The position numbers and the translations under genes are program-made. DNA of 64,000 nt from assembly GCF_032813545.1 (NCBI RefSeq), contig NZ_CP136520.1:2350001-2414000 (forward strand), in the 5' to 3' direction. Shown here piece after piece: positions 18,199 to 27,058 of this stretch. This DNA is from Nodosilinea sp. E11 (lineage in GTDB: Bacteria; Cyanobacteriota; Cyanobacteriia; Phormidesmidales; Phormidesmidaceae). Numbering within the stretch: position 1 is the first letter of the stretch; the number at the start of each line of letters is the position of its first letter. The notes beneath the pieces were generated by a model. It saw only the letters and a list, made by a program, of their open reading frames with translations. It was not told the DNA's origin and ran no database searches.

Positions 18199-18633
18199 AT
18201 GACCACCACCAACGACTCCAGCAACGGCAATGCCGATGCCCCCGAAAAAGAGCCCACCACCAGCCGTTCCAACCGAGGCCGCGCTAAGCGTGCTGCGGCA
18301 GGCGGCGGCATTGTTAAGGCCAGTTCTGAGAACAGCGATGTCATGGTGCTGCACGATAGCACGCGGGTTGTTGAAACCGATACCCTGCCCAATCATCGGC
18401 CTATTGCCCTTGGCACCTTTGAAATTGTTGGGACCCTCGATCGCGCTGGCGTTCGCCCCATCGGTGCCAATACTTTCGAAATCTCTACCACTGATACTCT
18501 GCCTGGGCACCGCCCGGTAGCGGTCAGCACCCTACACATTGCCGATATTCATACGTTGCCCGGCGATCGCCCGATTGCTGACAATGACGATGTCGATCCG
18601 CCGACCTCTATTTTGATGGGCTACCTCGACTAA
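18199..18633 (+). CDS. small protein with four tandem TLPGxRPIA motifs
   Basis: About 144 residues from ATG 18199 (MTTTNDSS). The first 45 residues are disordered and basic (RSNRGRAKRAAAGGG). The rest holds four imperfect repeats of about 20 residues: DTLPNHRPIALGTFEI, DRAGVRPIGANTFEI, DTLPGHRPVAVSTLHI and HTLPGDRPIA, ending in SILMGYLD. No known domain, no signal peptide and no membrane segment. Monocistronic with its own terminator at 18672. I do not recognise a function; the repeat may bind a partner or nucleic acid. Confidence 0.75.
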   Translation: MTTTNDSSNGNADAPEKEPTTSRSNRGRAKRAAAGGGIVKASSENSDVMVLHDSTRVVETDTLPNHRPIALGTFEIVGTLDRAGVRPIGANTFEISTTDTLPGHRPVAVSTLHIADIHTLPGDRPIADNDDVDPPTSILMGYLD

Positions 18634-18671
18634 TGACCTCTCAGCAACCGGGTTGCTTAAACCTGCTGCTC

Positions 18672-18703
18672 AAAAAGCTCCTCACCATTGAGGAGCTTTT
18701 TTT
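18672..18703 (+). terminator. rho-independent terminator
   Basis: AAAAAGCTCCTCA (18672-18684), loop CCAT, then TGAGGAGCTTTTT (18689-18701) and further T. The 13-bp perfect stem with T-run ends the repeat-peptide transcript. The A-run on the left could make it work in both directions. Confidence 0.9.
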
Positions 18704-18720
18704 GAAGGAAAGATAGGAGC

Positions 18721-18763
18721 AAAAAATAAGGGTATTAGCAGCATTTAAATGCCGCTAATACCC
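18721..18763 (-). terminator. rho-independent terminator of rplU-rpmA
   Basis: GGGTATTAGC (18730-18739) pairs with GCTAATACCC (18754-18763), with an inner AGCATTTAAATGCC palindrome. On the minus strand it is followed by TTATTTTTT. It lies 28 bp past the rpmA stop. Confidence 0.85.
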
Positions 18764-18791
18764 CCTAACGCTATTACCTGAAGCGCAGGTC

Positions 18792-19070
18792 TTAGACTGC
18801 GGCCACCGCTTCTACAGCAGCGGGATAGACACTGACTTTCTTGCGGTTCTTGCCGCGACGCTCGAAGGTGACCACGCCGTCTACTAGAGCAAACAGGGTG
18901 TCGTCACCACCGCGGCCAACGTTTTCACCGGGATGAATTTTGGTGCCCCGCTGACGAATCAAGATGTTGCCAGCCCGCACAGCTTCGCCGCCATAGCGCT
19001 TGACGCCCAGGCGTTTAGCGTTTGAGTCGCGACCGTTACGAGTACTACCTGTACCTTTCTTGTGAGCCAT
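18792..19070 (-). CDS. rpmA: 50S ribosomal protein bL27
   Basis: A 92-residue basic protein of the large subunit near the peptidyl-transferase centre. It begins [22 protein letters not shown], the family hallmark, without the cleavable Firmicute-type extension. [20 protein letters not shown] is also typical. It follows rplU on the same strand by 118 bp, the usual rplU-rpmA order, and shares its terminator. Confidence 0.98.
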   Translation of the reverse strand: MAHKKGTGSTRNGRDSNAKRLGVKRYGGEAVRAGNILIRQRGTKIHPGENVGRGGDDTLFALVDGVVTFERRGKNRKKVSVYPAAVEAVAAV

Positions 19071-19188
19071 GGGTGTTTTCCTTACCTACCTACTGTTTAA
19101 TCTAAACCAAATCTAAGTTTAGGGAAGCCTTGCTATCGAGCAGCGACCACCAGCCCACTTAGATTTGCAAAGCCTACACTAAATTGCT

Positions 19189-19575
19189 TTAGCTCTCGGC
19201 AGCTACAGCCTCGGCTTCGGCGGGAGTGGCGGCGGCGGTTTTGCCAGCGATCGCCTTGCCATTTACCTCAATGGCATTGATCATGACTCGGGTGAGTTCT
19301 TGGCGGTGGCCCTGCTTTTTGCGGGTTTTCTTTTTGGGCTGCATTTTGTAGACGATAATTTTGCGGCCCCGCAGGTGGCTAACCACGCTGCCGGTCACTG
19401 TTGCCCCTTCAACCACCGGCTGACCTACTAGGGCTTCGCCATCATTGTCAACGAACAACACCCGCTCTAGGGTGACTTGGTCGTCTACCTCAAGCGCCAG
19501 CCGATCAATGTCGTAAAAACGGCCCGGCTCTACCCGCAGCTGCTTTCCACCGGCTTCAACAATTGCGTACGTCAT
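19189..19575 (-). CDS. rplU: 50S ribosomal protein bL21
   Basis: A 128-residue large-subunit protein. It begins [46 protein letters not shown] and [12 protein letters not shown] are characteristic. The Ala/Glu-rich C-terminal tail (about residues 110-128) is longer than in enterobacterial L21, as is common in cyanobacteria. First gene of the rplU-rpmA operon. Confidence 0.98.
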   Translation of the reverse strand: MTYAIVEAGGKQLRVEPGRFYDIDRLALEVDDQVTLERVLFVDNDGEALVGQPVVEGATVTGSVVSHLRGRKIIVYKMQPKKKTRKKQGHRQELTRVMINAIEVNGKAIAGKTAAATPAEAEAVAAES

Positions 19576-19876
19576 TTCTTTACCTCATAACCGCCGTACA
19601 GGTGCCAACTTGACTCCAGGGTCGGAGATCCATCGCTGGAGGCGTTAGCCTTAGAAACCTGATCCGAGCGCATAAACACAGTCTTTTATTATTGCGAGTC
19701 TATTCCAGCTCTGTCAAGGGGGCGCACTACTTGTTCTAGCCGAAGGAGCGCCAATCTTGGCGCTCCTTCGGCTGTTGCTGTCCGAGCCCTTTCCCCAGAC
19801 AACCTGGGCCATTTTGTCCTGATAGAGCCCTCTGAGGCTGGGAAAAAGAACTGGGAGTTTTGGGCAAAGCGCGCGT
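19576..19876. other. 301-bp divergent intergenic region with a 13-bp hairpin
   Basis: Lies between rplU (minus) and the SGNH hydrolase (plus). It contains the perfect inverted repeat CGAAGGAGCGCCA (19741-19753) / TGGCGCTCCTTCG (19758-19770) with a 4-base loop and no T-run. It could be an L21-type autoregulatory leader if the rplU transcript starts upstream of it, or a promoter insulator. Confidence 0.5.
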
Positions 19877-20896
19877 ATGGATATCTGGCTATTGGCAGCT
19901 CAATTGTTACTGGGCGGAGCGGCTACCCCATCGGCAGTCTCTGACCACGATTTAACAAAAGAGTCAGCGACGGTGGCGGTTCAGCCTCAGGAGGCCGAAC
20001 TAGACGCCTGTGCCACAGCGATCGGCACACCAGAGGCGGATTGCCCCAGGGCGCAGCAGGTGGCGGCGATAGCCACCCCACCCCTATCCATGACATCTGT
20101 GGTCACTGGCTGGCCCAGTCCAGCGGCGGTGAGAACGCCCCTGCGTCCTGCCCCGTTAACCATGCCTGAGCATCCCCCTGCCCCAGCCAGTCAGGGGCGC
20201 AGGCCAGTCACCGGAGCACAGCTCTACCAGTTGCGGACAGCTACCCTGGCCGCAGGCACGCTTTACACCCAGGTAATTCCCCAACGCTACCAAGACCAGT
20301 GGCAACGATCCCTAGACCATCCGACCTACGATCAGTGGCAGGCCCTGCTCACCGCAGAAGCAGAAGCGGTGGCCCGCATTCAGGAGGAGCGGTCTCTCAC
20401 CGTTGTGGTGGGCGATTCGATAGCGCTGTGGCTACCCGTCGATCAGTTGCCCCCTGGCCAACTGTGGCTCAACCAAAGCATCTCGGGCGAAACGACCCAT
20501 CATATGCTGCGGCGACTGCATTATTTTGCGGCCACTCGGCCTAGGGCGATCCATATTATGGCGGGCATCAATGACCTTAAGAATGGGGCCACTGAAGCCG
20601 AAGTGGTCGATAATTTGGACCAAATGCTGACTCGTCTCAAGCGGCAGCATCCCCAGGCACGGCTGGTGGTCTACTCGATTTTGCCGACCCGCCTGACAGA
20701 ATTGCCGAGCGATCGCATTCAGCGAGTCAATCATCGGCTTGCCGCGCTGGCAGCCACCCAGGGAGCCACGTTTATCGATTTGCACCCCACCTTTAGCGAT
20801 AGCCAGGGCCAGTTGCGCCCCGAACTCACCACAGATGGGCTGCACCTCAGCCCCCAGGGATACAACCTGTGGCGGGCTGCCCTAGTCAGCCATTGA
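19877..20896 (+). CDS. SGNH/GDSL-type hydrolase, probably exported
   Basis: A 339-residue protein. An N-terminal hydrophobic stretch (LLAAQLLLGGAATPSA) suggests a signal peptide, followed by a low-complexity Pro/Ala linker to about residue 110. The C-terminal domain has the SGNH blocks: VVGDSIALW with nucleophile Ser181, a QSISGET Gly block, MAGINDLKNG (Asn block) and DGLHLSPQG with Asp320 and His323. Such enzymes deacylate polysaccharides, lipids or peptidoglycan; the substrate is not evident. Monocistronic. Confidence 0.85.
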   Translation: MDIWLLAAQLLLGGAATPSAVSDHDLTKESATVAVQPQEAELDACATAIGTPEADCPRAQQVAAIATPPLSMTSVVTGWPSPAAVRTPLRPAPLTMPEHPPAPASQGRRPVTGAQLYQLRTATLAAGTLYTQVIPQRYQDQWQRSLDHPTYDQWQALLTAEAEAVARIQEERSLTVVVGDSIALWLPVDQLPPGQLWLNQSISGETTHHMLRRLHYFAATRPRAIHIMAGINDLKNGATEAEVVDNLDQMLTRLKRQHPQARLVVYSILPTRLTELPSDRIQRVNHRLAALAATQGATFIDLHPTFSDSQGQLRPELTTDGLHLSPQGYNLWRAALVSH

Positions 20897-20965
20897 GAAT
20901 GGTCATGGCGGGACGATAGTGGGGGACAGCCCGAGGTTGGCTAGCGCTCGGTCAGATGCATTTGT

Positions 20966-22090
20966 GTGCCAAGGCCGCGCCATAATAGGATCAACTATTG
21001 CCCTTTGCCAGAGCGAATACCCGTGCCTAAGCGATCTGCCAAACCCAAGCTGGGACGACTGGAAAAACTCGACCCCACTGACTACTGGCAGACTCAGGCC
21101 GATTTTCAGCAGTGGTTGATGGAGCCAGAAACCCTGGAGCTGGTGGGAGAAACCGTAGGGTTGGAACTGACTCTGCCGGAAGCAGACACAGCAGCATCGA
21201 CAGACTTTGCCCTACTGGCGATTGAGGGAGATGAGTCAGTGCTGATAGCTGCCCATCTGGGATCGCCTACAGTGGCAGATCTGGGCACCCTGCTGGCCTG
21301 GGCGGCAGACGCCGAAGCAACGACAGTACTTTGGGTAGGGCCAGCCTTTGCGCCGGAGGTCTGCCATACCCTCGACTGGCTAGATCAGACTAGCGAGGTC
21401 ACCTTTTTGGGCCTCGAAGTAGAGCTGTGGAGTATTGGCAAAGCTGCCATGGCCGCCAACTTTATTCCGACCTGCGGCGCAGTGGACAGTGGTGACGAAG
21501 CCGAGAGCGACGAGGCCAACGCAGCCGACGAGGCTGTGGCAGAGATGCCCAGCCCACCTGAGCCTGAACCCCTGAGCGAACTACAGCAAGAAAATTTGGA
21601 CTTCTGGAGCGGCCTCTGCGATCGCCTTGATCGCCAGGGCAGTCTAGTCAAACCAGGGTCGCCCTCGATCGAAGCGACGATGGGATTTGCGATCGCCCGA
21701 GCAGGCTTTCGCCTCAACACCATTCTCGATCGCGACCACGGCAGTCTCTACACCGAACTGCTGCTTTCGGGAATCGATGCCCAACCCCACTTTCACCTGC
21801 TAGCCCAGGAGCGCGAGGCGATCGCCGATGCCATTGGTCTACCCTTAATCTGGGATGGGGCGGCGGACCAAGCCTGCATGGTTGCTAGTGCCCTAACCGA
21901 TGCGGATCTGAGCAACCGTGAATACTGGCCCACTTACCAAGCCTGGTTTTGCGACTGCCTAGAGCGCTTCTACGAAGTTTTCTTTGACCGCATCAAACGG
22001 CTCGATGCCAACGGTTACCAGCCGCTGCCCCGGCGACGGTCAGATACCGTGACAGAGGCATTGATTTTGCCGAGTCAGACGCGGGGGTAG
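20966..22090 (+). CDS. DUF4268 domain protein
   Basis: 374 residues from 20966; a GTG at 21023 (VPKRSAKPKLGRLEKLD) is an equally plausible start. The N-terminal half (PTDYWQTQADFQQWLMEP, AHLGSPTVADLGTLLAWAAD) resembles the nuclease-like module often joined to DUF4268. An acidic linker of Glu/Asp/Ala follows (about 180-205). The C-terminal 150 residues fit DUF4268: FWSGLCDRL, GFRLNTILDRDHGSLYTELLLSG, NREYWPTYQAW and FYEVFFDRIKRL. Function unknown; some relatives occur near restriction or repair genes. The YchJ-like gene starts 16 bp later. Confidence 0.75.
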   Translation: MPRPRHNRINYCPLPERIPVPKRSAKPKLGRLEKLDPTDYWQTQADFQQWLMEPETLELVGETVGLELTLPEADTAASTDFALLAIEGDESVLIAAHLGSPTVADLGTLLAWAADAEATTVLWVGPAFAPEVCHTLDWLDQTSEVTFLGLEVELWSIGKAAMAANFIPTCGAVDSGDEAESDEANAADEAVAEMPSPPEPEPLSELQQENLDFWSGLCDRLDRQGSLVKPGSPSIEATMGFAIARAGFRLNTILDRDHGSLYTELLLSGIDAQPHFHLLAQEREAIADAIGLPLIWDGAADQACMVASALTDADLSNREYWPTYQAWFCDCLERFYEVFFDRIKRLDANGYQPLPRRRSDTVTEALILPSQTRG

Positions 22091-22106
22091 AGGGGCTGGT
22101 GAAGGT

Positions 22107-22586
22107 ATGGAAATGACCCCTAGGGATTCCTGCCCCTGTGGCAGCGGAGCAGGGTATGGCCACTGCTGTCGGCCCTACGTGGTGGAAGACGGGGTAGCTC
22201 CGACGGCGGAGGCCTTGATGCGATCGCGCTATACCGCCTACCACCAAGGCAATATCGATTATTTAATTGCTACTCACCACCCCACCCAGCGCTACCCTGG
22301 CCAGCGGGCAGCAATTTTACACAGCATCGCTGCAACGAGCTGGTTAAGGCTGAGGGTACTGGCCACTGAGGCCGGGCAAGCGACCGACAGCAGTGGTGTG
22401 GTCGAATTTGTCGCCTACTACGCCGATCCCAAGCCAGGGCAGGTGCATGAGCGATCGCGCTTTACCCGGCAAAAAGGCCGCTGGTACTATGTCGATGGCG
22501 ACGCTCTGCCACCGCTGGTACCGAAGCGCAACGATCCCTGCTGGTGCGGCAGCGCCAAAAAATACAAAGCCTGCCATGGCCGCTGA
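22107..22586 (+). CDS. YchJ-family protein with two SEC-C zinc motifs
   Basis: A 159-residue protein. An N-terminal SEC-C motif, CPCGSGAGYGHCC, and a second one at the C-terminus, DPCWCGSAKKYKACHG, frame a NTF2-like middle (LMRSRYTAYHQGNIDYLIATHHP, then VEFVAYY). The zinc motifs resemble the SecA C-terminal zinc finger. Full YchJ proteins are uncharacterised. 16 bp after the DUF4268 gene, so probably the same operon. Confidence 0.88.
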   Translation: MEMTPRDSCPCGSGAGYGHCCRPYVVEDGVAPTAEALMRSRYTAYHQGNIDYLIATHHPTQRYPGQRAAILHSIAATSWLRLRVLATEAGQATDSSGVVEFVAYYADPKPGQVHERSRFTRQKGRWYYVDGDALPPLVPKRNDPCWCGSAKKYKACHGR

Positions 22587-22669
22587 GGGCATAACCACCC
22601 CTAGCCGCTGACGCATGCCCCTAACGTCACAGTACACACCATCACAGGACGGAGGATTCAACGGCTGGC

Positions 22670-23641
22670 ATGAGCGATCAGATTGAACCCACCACGGCCC
22701 TACAACGGCCCCAACCCTTAGACATTGCCCGGCCTCCCGAGACAGTGACCCTGACCCCTGAGACAGTGGCGCGGGTGCAAGAGGGGGTAGCGATCGCCCA
22801 AGCGCCAGTGGTGCGTCACCATATAGACCAAGCCTTGGCAGAGCTGAGCGCGATCGCCCAGGGCACCGCCGACCAGCGAGTTAGCGGCTGGCTGCGCCGC
22901 TGGGCCATGCGCCGCCTGATCAAGAGCTTTTTTCGGGTACGCATTGAGAATCCTGAGCATATTCCCACCGGCCCTAACGTCCTCACCGCCAACCACCTCA
23001 GCCATTTAGATCCATTTTTACTGCTAGCCTTTTGCCCACCCCATCCCTACTACTACATCCTCGGCGACGCCCGTACCCTCTACAACAAACGCTGGAAGCG
23101 ATGGCTAATTAGCTGGGCCGGGGGCGTGATTCCCTTAGAGCGCTGGTGGAAGGAAGAACTGGCCGTCATGGCCGCCGCCGACCGCGATCGCGACGATCTC
23201 AAACCCCTGGCCACCGAGATTCGGGACCACGTGCCCAACGGCAGCTCCATTCAACAAATGCGGCAGATCGACCAGGCGGTGAAGGCTCTACTGGCCCGAG
23301 GCGATGGCATCATGCTCTTTCCCGAGGGGCGTCTAGGCGATCAGGAAGGGCACATGCATCTGCCGCTCAAGCGGGGCACGGTGCTCTACGCCATGCGATC
23401 GGGGGTGCCGATTTACCCAGTCGTCATCGTGGGCACCAAAACCCTATACTTTCGCAAACGGTTAACCCTGCGGTTTGGCCCCCCGGTAGAGGTTCCCCAC
23501 CAGCTTCGGCCCAAGCGAGCAGCCATTGACGCCGCCCTAGCCGATTTAGAACAGGCCTTTAACGACCTCATGCCCTCTGACTACGAAGAGCCGCCGGGAC
23601 CAAAGCTGTTTAGCCACTGGCTCAACCACCTATTTTGGTAA
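22670..23641 (+). CDS. 1-acyl-sn-glycerol-3-phosphate acyltransferase-like protein (PlsC family)
   Basis: A 323-residue protein. After a 90-residue N-terminal extension the acyltransferase domain shows the HX4D motif in NHLSHLDPF, GGVIPLERWW, and the FPEGRLG substrate block. Hydrophobic residues PFLLLAFC suggest membrane association. The family acylates lysophosphatidate in phospholipid synthesis. The long extension and the insertion before FPEGR differ from housekeeping PlsC, so it may be a paralogue with another acceptor. The start at 22670 lies 83 bp after the YchJ-like stop. Confidence 0.85.
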   Translation: MSDQIEPTTALQRPQPLDIARPPETVTLTPETVARVQEGVAIAQAPVVRHHIDQALAELSAIAQGTADQRVSGWLRRWAMRRLIKSFFRVRIENPEHIPTGPNVLTANHLSHLDPFLLLAFCPPHPYYYILGDARTLYNKRWKRWLISWAGGVIPLERWWKEELAVMAAADRDRDDLKPLATEIRDHVPNGSSIQQMRQIDQAVKALLARGDGIMLFPEGRLGDQEGHMHLPLKRGTVLYAMRSGVPIYPVVIVGTKTLYFRKRLTLRFGPPVEVPHQLRPKRAAIDAALADLEQAFNDLMPSDYEEPPGPKLFSHWLNHLFW

Positions 23642-23732
23642 GTGCTGGCCGCTAACTACAGCCAACTAAAACGCAAATCATTTAAAGATCGACACGCCCC
23701 AGAAAACCGCTGCGATCGCCTTAACGCTTGTA

Positions 23733-23804
<72 letters not shown>

Positions 23805-23817
23805 AAATTGTCGTGGA

Positions 23818-23899
23818 TGGGCCGGGCTGGATTCGAACCAGCGTAGGCGTAGCCAGTGGATTTACAGTCCACCCCCATTAACCACTCGGGCACCGACCC
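23818..23899 (-). tRNA. tRNA-Tyr (anticodon GTA)
   Basis: An 82-base class II tRNA with a long variable arm. The acceptor GGGTCGG pairs with CCGGCCC, the anticodon loop contains CTGTAAA, and the T-loop is GGTTCGAATCC. It lies 13 bp upstream of tRNA-Thr, so they are probably co-transcribed. CCA is not encoded. Confidence 0.95.
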
Positions 23900-23975
23900 G
23901 CCCTGTCCACGATTTATAATCCTAGCATGGAAGGGGAATTACTTTTGGGCAGTCCAAAAAAAAGTCTGTCTTTTT

Positions 23976-24353
23976 TTAAATGCCGGCTAGCCAGGCCAAT
24001 AACCAACCCAATACGATCCCCAATCCACCAAAACGCACCGCCTGCCAAAAAGACTCTTGCAGGTGCTGCCAGCTCACCACTTGGCTGGCCAGCTCTAGTT
24101 CAAAGGCATCCGCAGCCTCTTGCAGGCGAATCACTTCTTGGGCAACCGCTTGGCCATCGTCAACGGGGGTATTTGCCTCGACCTGCTGAAGCTGAAGCAG
24201 GTTGGCGATCCCAGTCTTAAGCCGGTTGAGTCGCCCTTCTAGCCCCTCTAGCTGGTGCATCAGATCAACTAAAGAAATAGCCGTGTCTTCAGGAACGCTA
24301 CCGATCGCCCCGCGCTGACTGTGGTACCGTTTTCGTCGCTGGCCTAGGTTCAT
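23976..24353 (-). CDS. small coiled-coil protein with C-terminal membrane anchor
   Basis: A 125-residue protein of unknown function. A basic N-terminus (RRKRYHSQR) is followed by heptad-like helices (about 25-100, DLMHQLEGLEGRLNRLKTGIANLL and EVIRLQEAADAFELELASQ) and a single C-terminal hydrophobic segment (residues 105-125, GGLGIVLGWLLAWLAGI). This is a tail-anchor topology with the coiled coil in the cytoplasm. Lies between the tRNA pair and a divergent small gene. Confidence 0.65.
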   Translation of the reverse strand: MNLGQRRKRYHSQRGAIGSVPEDTAISLVDLMHQLEGLEGRLNRLKTGIANLLQLQQVEANTPVDDGQAVAQEVIRLQEAADAFELELASQVVSWQHLQESFWQAVRFGGLGIVLGWLLAWLAGI

Positions 24354-24446
24354 TGTGCAAAATAGATAGATGTAAGCATTCTGCCCACAGCCGAGCTACC
24401 GGGGCAGGGTATATCTTCTAGTTAACCCCAACTGGTTTCAGGAACT

Positions 24447-24758
24447 ATGGCCTTTTCCTTTGATTCGTCCATGACACCCCAGGCTACAGCCCAGGCCGCC
24501 AAGCCCGCAGCTGAGCTCAGCGATCTAGAGCTGGCTCAACTGCTGGCCGAACGCCTAGCGATTAAACCCGCCGACTGGCACCGCCTCAACCGCGATCGCC
24601 GGGTGCGGGCCAAAGAGCAGCTAGCGGCAGCTCTGGTCTTTCTGCTCAAAAATAGTTCTGACGAAGCCCTAGCGCGGGTTGAGCAGGCAGCAGGGTGGCT
24701 TAACCACAGTCTGCAAGCACCCCCTTGCCCTAGCCACGGCGATCGCCAAGCCCACTGA
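24447..24758 (+). CDS. small conserved helical protein, unknown function
   Basis: A 103-residue protein. After an Ala-rich start, residues 22-90 look like a compact helical module: LSDLELAQLLAERLAIKPADWHRLNRDRRVRAKEQLAAALVFLLK. No known domain or catalytic residue. The ATG at 24447 is the only reasonable start. It converges with the RsbW-like gene. Style and codon use match neighbours. Confidence 0.65.
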   Translation: MAFSFDSSMTPQATAQAAKPAAELSDLELAQLLAERLAIKPADWHRLNRDRRVRAKEQLAAALVFLLKNSSDEALARVEQAAGWLNHSLQAPPCPSHGDRQAH

Positions 24759-24780
24759 ACACAACCTTGCACTCAGTGGC

Positions 24781-25230
24781 TTACCGAATGAGCGGCAGTC
24801 TACGAGATTGCCGCACCACTTTGCCCAAATGCAGCTCTCGCCCGCCGTTGTACCAGGCCACCTCGTCAAAGACCTGATACAGAATATAAAGCCCGCGCCC
24901 ACACTCACCGGGGTGCGCGACGCAATTGCTGTCTTTAGCCTCGTCGCAGCCACAGGGATACCGGAACCCACGGCCCTGGTCAGCAATCACCCAGAATAGG
25001 GCTGAGGTCGAAGCCGTATACTTAACTGAAATACATTTGGTGGGGTCAAGGCCGTTACCGTGCTTGGCTGCATTGACTAGGGCCTCTTGCAACCCCAGGC
25101 GAACCTCGGCCTGCCAAACAGCCGGGACATTTTTTAGCAGGAGATCTAACACAGGCTGCAAATACAGCGTTGACACGAAACTGAGAGTGTCCCACGCTTG
25201 CCGTTGTGTAGATGGAGAAGTTGCAATCAC
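24781..25230 (-). CDS. RsbW-like serine/anti-sigma kinase
   Basis: A 149-residue GHKL ATPase domain with nothing else attached. N-box EALVNAAKHGNG, G1 box DQGRGF and G2 box GRGLYILYQ are clear. A cysteine-containing insert (CGCDEAKDSNC) lies between G1 and G2. RsbW-type kinases phosphorylate anti-sigma antagonists in partner-switching systems. No STAS-domain antagonist or PP2C phosphatase is next to it, so its partners are elsewhere. Confidence 0.85.
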   Translation of the reverse strand: MIATSPSTQRQAWDTLSFVSTLYLQPVLDLLLKNVPAVWQAEVRLGLQEALVNAAKHGNGLDPTKCISVKYTASTSALFWVIADQGRGFRYPCGCDEAKDSNCVAHPGECGRGLYILYQVFDEVAWYNGGRELHLGKVVRQSRRLPLIR

Positions 25231-25713
25231 TCAGGCCATCTCCAATGTCTTGAGTTGAATGTTTAGGAATGTCTGACCCGAAAGTCAGGGATTATTGATA
25301 ACGACCAGTCTGTAACAACCAATAAATTATGTTTATTTCTTATGCCTTGCCGAAGACAAGCTTTTATGGGTAACCACTAGCTAGAGATCGCCAGTCGCAA
25401 AAACAACGACTCAGTCGAACTAGAACTAAACTGGGCTAAACCCCTATAGATGCAGTAATACAGTCACTATTTCACTATAGCAAACTTTGCCCAGCCCTAG
25501 TCAACAGAGAGATACGTTTGGCCAAACCAGTAGGTTCGACATCGTTTTACCTGCATAAAGCCTTTGTTTACCCCCGCTCTAGCCACGACTCAGGTGAGGG
25601 AAACCTGGCCAAGGCCTAGCTAAGCAAGGGGTTACGAGGCCCTAGATTATAAAAAAGTTAAGCAATGTTAAGTAATTTAAGAATGGATTTTTTTGCCCGC
25701 AAAGACAATTTTG
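25231..25713. other. 483-bp intergenic region
   Basis: Between two minus-strand genes. No coding frame of note. A small hairpin, GCCTTG/CAAGGC-like, lies near 25344-25360, and the stretch 25640-25690 is AT-rich with several TTAAG steps. It probably holds the promoter of the RsbW-like gene; no site can be pinned down. Confidence 0.4.
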
Positions 25714-26376
25714 CTAGTTACTCAAGTGTTGACGGGCAGCACCGGCCACAATGTCAGAGTCGTCTTCGGTGAGCCTTTGCAGAGCGGCCTTAGCCTCGGG
25801 TTCAGAAAATTGGGCTAGGGCCTGCACCAACCGGTGGCGCACCTGCCAGTCATGGTGGGTAGTGTGGTCAAGCAGGAGCGGTAGGGCACGACTGTCGCCC
25901 AGCTCGCCCAGGGCACCAATGGCGGCGGTGGCAATTAGTTCGTTGTCTGACCCTAGGGCTTCTTGTAACAGGTCAAAGGCCTGCGGTTCGCCCAGTTCGC
26001 CTAAGGCGGCCACAATGCTAAATTTCACCAGCCATTCTTCGGTGTTGTAGTAAAGATTGGCCAGTTCAGGATAAATGCTGGTGAGTTTTAGACCCCCAAT
26101 GGTGTCTGCGGCAGCAGCTTGAACATCGGGTTCGGGATCTTCGGTGAGCGATCGCCGCAACAGCGGTTCTACGGTCGCTACATCTTGTCGGCCTAAGCTG
26201 GCGATCTGGCTGATGGCCGCATAACGCACTCGGGCGTTGCCATCGTTGGCGGCTAGCTGCACCAGCTCAAAGGCCTCTGCTGGGGCCAGTTCGCGCAGCT
26301 GATTGACGGCCCGCAGCCGATCCCCGTAGTCGTCGGAGTGGAGCAGGTCTCGAACCGAATCAGGGGTAATAGGCAT
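25714..26376 (-). CDS. nblB: HEAT-repeat protein, NblB-like phycobilisome degradation protein
   Basis: A 220-residue protein made of PBS-lyase-type HEAT repeats: LRAVNQLRELAPAEAFEL, VRYAAISQIASLG, DVQAAADTIGG-like, VKFSIVAALGELGEPQAFDLL and IATAAIGALGELGDSRAL. Length and the opening MPITPDSVRDLLHSDDYGDR match NblB, a chromophore-detaching factor needed for phycobilisome breakdown in nutrient starvation. The related CpcE/F lyases are longer or paired with cpc genes, which are absent here. Downstream of the CBS gene on the same strand, with a minisatellite between. Confidence 0.75.
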   Translation of the reverse strand: MPITPDSVRDLLHSDDYGDRLRAVNQLRELAPAEAFELVQLAANDGNARVRYAAISQIASLGRQDVATVEPLLRRSLTEDPEPDVQAAAADTIGGLKLTSIYPELANLYYNTEEWLVKFSIVAALGELGEPQAFDLLQEALGSDNELIATAAIGALGELGDSRALPLLLDHTTHHDWQVRHRLVQALAQFSEPEAKAALQRLTEDDSDIVAGAARQHLSN

Positions 26377-26439
26377 TTTGTAGAACTGAACACAAATCTG
26401 CTCTCTCTACTATCGGCCATTTTGGGGATCGGCGATAGG

Positions 26440-26520
26440 GGGGAGTTGGGGAGTGGATGGGTGGATGAGTAGTTGGGTGGATGGGTAGGTATTTGCTCGC
26501 TCACCCACTCACCCACTCAC
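26440..26520. repeat. GGATGGGT-type minisatellite between CBS and HEAT genes
   Basis: GTGGATGGGTGGATGAG and GTTGGGTGGATGGG on one side, with ACCCACTCACCCACTCACC on the other, so the block is partly inverted. It lies just upstream of the HEAT-protein start and abuts the CBS stop. Confidence 0.65.
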
Positions 26521-26985
26521 CTACGTATAGCTGTTGGCCATCTCGCGGACGATGTCGCTGCGGGTGAGGATGCCGACGACTTGCTGGTTGGCATCGACTA
26601 CGGGTAGGCGGCGCACTTTCTTGTCGTGCATAAGATGGGCGGCTTCGCGGAGAGACTGATCGGGGGTGATGGTGATCACGTGGTCGGTCATCACGTCTTT
26701 GACGAGTTGGCCCAAGGCTTTGTGCAGTTCTTGGTCGTACTGGATGGGGTTTTTAAGGTAGATCACGCTGTCGAGCAGCATGATATAGGCGGGCATCTCA
26801 ATGCCGGTGGTCTGCCACATCAGGTCAGATTCTGACAAAATGCCCACCAAGTCGTTGTCTGCGTTGAGCACCGGCAACCCCCCGACTTTGTTATGGGCCA
26901 TCAGCTGAATGGCGTCTTTGAGGATGGTGTCTGGGGTCACCGAGATCGGGTTTGGGGTCATGACATCCGCAACGGTTTTGGCCAT
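26521..26985 (-). CDS. CBS-domain pair protein
   Basis: A 154-residue protein made of two CBS domains (about 5-60 and 92-150): VADVMTPNPISVTPDTILKDA, GGLPVLN, VKDVMTDHVITITPDQSLREAA and RRLPVVD. Such Bateman modules bind adenine nucleotides and regulate partners. In cyanobacteria single-pair CBS proteins regulate thioredoxin or sense energy state, but the partner here is unknown. Confidence 0.92.
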   Translation of the reverse strand: MAKTVADVMTPNPISVTPDTILKDAIQLMAHNKVGGLPVLNADNDLVGILSESDLMWQTTGIEMPAYIMLLDSVIYLKNPIQYDQELHKALGQLVKDVMTDHVITITPDQSLREAAHLMHDKKVRRLPVVDANQQVVGILTRSDIVREMANSYT

Positions 26986-27058
26986 AGGTATTGTTTCAGT
27001 GCTGGTTGAGTGAGCTTAATTTCATTCTAGGAAAGGTTCTTGGTTAGCCTAGCGGCTG

